From Acidobacteriota bacterium (GTDB lineage Bacteria; Actinomycetota; Actinomycetes; Actinomycetales; Micrococcaceae): a DNA stretch of 6,038 nucleotides. Each line of letters starts with the position of its first letter. The stretch's first letter is position 1. The notes beneath the pieces were generated by a model that saw only the letters and a program-made list of their open reading frames with translations, was not told where the DNA came from and searched no databases. Position numbers and translations under genes: made by a program. Of the stretch, positions 5,671 through 6,038 are shown piece after piece. The stretch lies in contig JABBNV010000176.1 of the NCBI GenBank assembly GCA_019352125.1, positions 1-6,038 of the forward strand, given 5' to 3'.

Positions 5671-5847
5671 ATGCCAAGAGCCTGGGCCGACCTGGCGGCC
5701 CCGCCGGTCTTGACTGCCTACTACGACGCATTCGCCGAGAACGACCAAAAGCCGCCGCCCAACGACGAGCACCCGACTGCCTTGGAGCGGATCAAATCCA
5801 AGGAGTGGGGGCTCGGATTTGAGGACTTCCACCCAGCTATCAACTGA
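5671..5847 (+). CDS. Small hypothetical ORF or gene fragment, 58 residues
   Basis: I do not recognise this product. From the ATG at 5671 it encodes an acidic, aromatic-containing 58-residue peptide (AYYDAF, PPPNDEHPTALERIK, EWGLGFEDFHPAIN at the C-terminus) with no membrane segment, signal peptide or cysteine. The reason to list it is codon use: about 46 of 57 sense codons after the ATG end in G or C, typical of a real gene in this genome. The same frame upstream to 5587 loses that bias. There is no Shine-Dalgarno sequence and no leaderless -10 box, so the true start is doubtful. It lies between the two CsoR-type operators and points the same way as the metallo-hydrolase gene. It may be a small real gene or the 3' remnant of a longer one cut by rearrangement. 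Confidence 0.4.
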   Translation: MPRAWADLAAPPVLTAYYDAFAENDQKPPPNDEHPTALERIKSKEWGLGFEDFHPAIN

Positions 5848-5904
5848 TTTAGCCCGTCCGTCAGCTAGCAGCGGCAAGCCGGAATTCGGTCCATTGCAGC
5901 CCGC

Positions 5905-5933
5905 TTGCAAGATACCCCCTGGGGTATTATCGT
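5905..5933 (+). promoter_or_regulatory. CsoR/CstR-type promoter-operator of the metallo-hydrolase gene
   Basis: ATACCCCCTGGGGTAT (5912-5927) is a perfect inverted repeat with 7-bp arms and a 2-bp centre. TTGCAA (5905-5910) and TATCGT (5928-5933) flank it at a 17-bp spacing, so the operator fills the promoter spacer. TATTAT (5925-5930) is an alternative -10 that overlaps the operator end. Either way a bound CsoR-family repressor would exclude RNA polymerase. The element shares CAAGATACCCC with the sqr operator read on the opposite strand. Confidence 0.78.
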
Positions 5934-5986
5934 TGTGAGTAGACCACTGGAGGATCCACCTACGGAGACTCCCCGACTGCCCGACG

Positions 5987-5992
5987 AAGGAG
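5987..5992 (+). promoter_or_regulatory. Ribosome binding site of the metallo-hydrolase gene
   Basis: AAGGAG stands 6 nt before the ATG at 5999, near-ideal spacing. It shows that the short reading frame cut by the window end is a genuine gene start. Confidence 0.8.
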
Positions 5993-5998
5993 AGCCCC

Positions 5999-6038
5999 AT
6001 GCTTTTGGAGCGGATTTACGACGAAGACCTAGCCCAAG
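5999..6038 (+). CDS. Metallo-beta-lactamase-fold hydrolase, ETHE1/persulfide dioxygenase-like (5' end only)
   Basis: Only 13 codons are present, reading MLLERIYDEDLAQ. This matches the usual opening of bacterial MBL-fold proteins related to ETHE1, which often continue ASYxIG and then VVDPRRD and may carry rhodanese domains. None of the metal-binding residues lies inside the window, so the call rests on the N-terminal signature plus context: a strong ribosome binding site, a CsoR/CstR-type operator 71 nt upstream, and a divergent sulfide:quinone oxidoreductase. The expected role is oxidation of thiol persulfides to sulfite in the cytoplasm. Actinobacteria generally use mycothiol rather than glutathione, so the persulfide would probably be that of mycothiol or coenzyme A; this is inference. 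Confidence 0.72.
   Translation, partial: MLLERIYDEDLAQ

Noticed and set aside
5425..6000. A 191-codon minus-strand ORF across the divergent sulfide control region
   Set aside because: It runs through both operators and the ribosome binding sites of real genes, overlaps the sqr start in another frame, and its product looks like out-of-frame translation.

Overview
The window looks like chromosomal DNA of a GC-rich actinobacterium, probably of the Micrococcales/Arthrobacter type; this placement is an inference. The main reason is a three-gene set (histidine phosphatase, DUF3090, SCO1664-type kinase-like protein) that, to my knowledge, is an actinobacterial signature. GC-rich codon use, leaderless-type promoters with TAnnnT -10 boxes and a CsoR-type operator with ATACCCC half-sites fit this.

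Layout. (1) Positions 63-1649, minus strand: a secreted pectate lyase-like parallel beta-helix protein of polysaccharide lyase family 9, with a signal peptide and a C-terminal FIMAH-like module. (2) Positions 1650-1907: a divergent control region. It holds a plausible minus-strand promoter with a LacI-type operator just after its start point, a near-perfect 18-bp inverted repeat next to the lyase ribosome binding site, and a leaderless promoter for the plus-strand genes. (3) Positions 1908-3945, plus strand: the conserved trio of unknown function. The first two genes each have a -10 box exactly 6 nt before their ATG; the third overlaps the second by 1 nt. (4) Positions 3946-4252: a convergent intergenic stretch with one imperfect hairpin that may serve as terminator. 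(5) Positions 4253-5449, minus strand: a type II (mitochondrial-like) sulfide:quinone oxidoreductase. (6) Positions 5450-5998: a divergent control region with two near-identical CsoR/CstR-type promoter-operators, one facing each way, and a small unrecognised coding-like ORF between them. (7) Positions 5999-6038, plus strand: the first 13 codons of a metallo-beta-lactamase-fold protein resembling ETHE1-like persulfide dioxygenases.

How they work together. The right third is a sulfide detoxification module. The quinone reductase would oxidise sulfide to a persulfide at the membrane, and the metallo-hydrolase would oxidise the persulfide onward. Both promoters would be held off by a persulfide-sensing CsoR-family repressor, which is not encoded in the window. 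The left third is an inducible extracellular pectin-degradation gene. The middle trio is a conserved actinobacterial locus without an established function; here it lacks the uppP and cysQ/mshC neighbours I recall from Mycobacterium. I see no tRNA, rRNA, CRISPR array, insertion sequence or phage gene.
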